Positions 7,680 to 8,625 of a stretch of 8,625 nucleotides of DNA are shown piece by piece; the first letter of the stretch is position 1, and every line of letters begins with the position of its first letter. The stretch is taken from contig CAIXSE010000377.1 of NCBI GenBank assembly GCA_903921965.1, forward strand, positions 1 through 8,625, read 5' to 3'. A program made the translations under genes and the position numbers. Under the pieces are notes generated by a model. That model did not search any database. It saw only the letters and a list, made by a program, of their open reading frames with translations, and had not been told where the DNA came from. The stretch comes from an uncultured Thermoleophilia bacterium (lineage in GTDB: Bacteria > Actinomycetota > Thermoleophilia > UBA2241).

Positions 7680-7713
7680 GGGTGCACGTCGCCCGCCTCG
7701 TGCTCGCGCACCC
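7680..7713 (+). terminator. Inverted repeat after the regulator (possible terminator)
   Basis: GGGTGC (7680–7685) pairs with GCACCC (7708–7713), beginning 13 nt after the stop. An alternative inner stem GCACG/CGTGC (7684–7688, 7699–7703) overlaps it. There is no T-run. The position suits a GC-rich, U-less transcription end, but the evidence is weak. Confidence 0.35.
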
Positions 7714-7750
7714 AGCTCTCCACCAGTCCTGACCTGGCGAAAGCCTGCGT

Positions 7751-7779
7751 TGTCTGGACGCTGCGGCCTGCCTAGCGTG
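7751..7779 (+). promoter_or_regulatory. Candidate promoter upstream of the dehydrogenase
   Basis: TTGTCT (7751–7756; 4 of 6 to TTGACA), a 17-nt spacer and TAGCGT (7774–7779; a TAnnnT box common in actinobacteria). Transcription would begin near 7786, giving a leader of about 230 nt before the dehydrogenase ATG. Confidence 0.45.
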
Positions 7780-7828
7780 AAGGGTGCCCATCCAGTCGCC
7801 GCCAGACATGTGCGGGAGAGGAGCGCCG

Positions 7829-8023
7829 ATGACGGGACCCCCGTTCAGAGCCTCTACGACGTCGACGACAAACCTGCCGCCAGGTCGTTCGACGCTGGAG
7901 GCGCTTCTCGGAACGAGGAGGAGGGTGCGCCTCGTCCCTGGTTTCGGGGTTCGGCCCGACGAGGCGAAGCCCATGAATCCAGGCGCTCTGCGAGGCCTGC
8001 GGCGCGGCGGCGTCTGCGCATGA
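7829..8023 (+). CDS. Possible small leader ORF, 64 residues, unknown function
   Basis: I do not recognise this product. The case for it is positional. An ATG at 7829 follows AGGAG (7819–7823) by 5 nt, about 43 nt downstream of a candidate promoter start. The frame ends with TGA at 8021–8023, overlapping the dehydrogenase ATG at 8020 as ATGA, the classic coupling arrangement. The dehydrogenase itself has no good Shine-Dalgarno. Against it, third positions are about 73% G/C by hand count, clearly below the neighbouring genes. The Arg/Pro/Thr-rich product has no visible motif, signal peptide or membrane segment. It may be a translated leader, a degenerate gene or chance. Confidence 0.3.
   Translation: MTGPPFRASTTSTTNLPPGRSTLEALLGTRRRVRLVPGFGVRPDEAKPMNPGALRGLRRGGVCA
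7898..7966 (+). promoter_or_regulatory. Two mutually exclusive hairpins in the dehydrogenase leader
   Basis: GAGGCGC (7898–7904) can pair with GCGCCTC (7927–7933), enclosing a small CTCG-GAA-CGAG hairpin (7907–7917). Alternatively CGCCTCGTC (7928–7936) pairs perfectly over 9 bp with GACGAGGCG (7958–7966). The two share 7928–7933, so only one can form at a time. That is the geometry of an attenuator or riboswitch-like switch. No known riboswitch family is recognised, and GC-rich DNA produces such repeats fairly often. Confidence 0.3.
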
Positions 8024-8625
8024 GGAGCGACGTCGTCACCCTCGTCACTGGCGCCGCCTCTGGCATCGGCTTGGCCTGCGCCCGCCGCCTCGTCGCGCGC
8101 GGCGACCGCGTGGTCTGCGTCGACCTGTCGCCCGACACCCCGGATCTCGCCGCCGAGATCGGCGCCGCGCTGGGCCTCGTCGTCGATGTCGCCTCCTCGG
8201 CGGAGTGCGACGCGGCCGTAGCGGCGGCCGTGGAGCAGCTCGGTCACGTGGATCACCTCGTGGCTGCCGCAGGGATCGAGCTGACCGGTCCGGCGCATGA
8301 GATGGACGACGACACCTGGCAGCGCGTCCAGCGCGTGAACGTGGACGGGTGCTTCTTCATGGCCCGCGCCGTGGGTCGTCACCTGATCTCCCGCGGGGCG
8401 GGCGGGAGCATCGTGCTCGTGGGCTCGATCAACTCACAGATCGCGATGCCCGGCCAGGTCGCGTACGTGACGTCGAAGGGCGCCGTCCTGCAGCTCGGCC
8501 GCGGCCTCGCCATCGACTGGGGCCGCTACGGCATCCGCGTCAACGTGGTGGGCCCCGGGGTGATCGACACGCCGATGAACGCGGCCAGTCTGGCCGATCC
8601 CGAGCGCACGGCCTACTACGCGCGC
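8020..8625 (+). CDS. Short-chain dehydrogenase/reductase, SDR family (3' partial)
   Basis: NAD(P)-dependent oxidoreductase of the classical SDR family, cut by the right edge after 202 residues. The Rossmann motif TGAASGIG (residues 10–17) follows a typical short N-terminus. Asp35 at the end of the second strand predicts a preference for NAD over NADP, and Asp56 contacts the adenine ring. The active-site set is complete: N107, S136, Y149 and K153 (YVTSK), with S–Y spacing of 13. PG at 179–180 precedes the substrate loop (VIDTPM). The usual NNAG motif reads AAAG (82–85), an uncommon form. The ATG at 8020 fits family starts. The frame is open back to a GTG at 7810, but the residues between do not look like SDR sequence. 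There is no clear Shine-Dalgarno; coupling to the small ORF that it overlaps would explain this. The substrate is unknown. Confidence 0.92.
   Translation, partial: MRSDVVTLVTGAASGIGLACARRLVARGDRVVCVDLSPDTPDLAAEIGAALGLVVDVASSAECDAAVAAAVEQLGHVDHLVAAAGIELTGPAHEMDDDTWQRVQRVNVDGCFFMARAVGRHLISRGAGGSIVLVGSINSQIAMPGQVAYVTSKGAVLQLGRGLAIDWGRYGIRVNVVGPGVIDTPMNAASLADPERTAYYAR

Noticed and set aside
7810..8019. N-terminal extension of the SDR from a GTG at 7810
   Set aside because: The added 70 residues are low-complexity with poor third-position GC bias, and the family begins close to the TGxxxGxG motif as from 8020.
7642..8382. Antisense open frame covering the 7.7–8.4 kb gap
   Set aside because: Its larger part is the complement of the SDR gene, and the product shows no recognised motif.

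Overview
The window is very GC-rich DNA, apparently around 70% or more, with strongly GC-biased third codon positions. It carries part of a conserved bacterial housekeeping cluster, rne–rplU–rpmA–obgE, followed by an accessory segment. This gene order, a long Arg/Ala/Pro/Glu-rich region in front of the RNase E/G core, and GTG starts suggest a high-GC actinobacterium. A deep lineage such as Thermoleophilia is possible. That placement is inference from gene content and style, not from a phylogenetic marker comparison.

Positions 1–4680 hold the housekeeping block, all on the + strand. An RNase E/G-family ribonuclease is cut by the left edge. A very good sigma-70-type promoter overlaps its stop codon. 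Ribosomal proteins L21 and L27 follow, with overlapping reading frames, and then the ribosome-associated GTPase Obg. A perfect UUCG-loop hairpin sits between rpmA and obgE. These genes link mRNA and rRNA processing to assembly of the large ribosomal subunit.

Positions 4681–4986 look non-coding. From 4987 there is an M20-family metallopeptidase (start fixed by a near-perfect Shine-Dalgarno), a short gap with a candidate extended –10 promoter and repeats, and a one-component regulator with two PAS domains and a LuxR-type DNA-binding domain. Positions 7668–8019 contain no confident gene. They do hold a plausible promoter, a small open reading frame with a good ribosome-binding site that overlaps the next gene by ATGA, and two mutually exclusive hairpins. 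The window ends inside a classical NAD-type short-chain dehydrogenase.

I see no mobile element, CRISPR array, tRNA or rRNA. Nothing here amounts to a clear new multi-gene system. The items most worth a second look are the TRAM-like tail on the ribonuclease, the PAS–PAS–helical-linker–LuxR protein with a repeat-containing promoter, and the leader and small ORF in front of the dehydrogenase.
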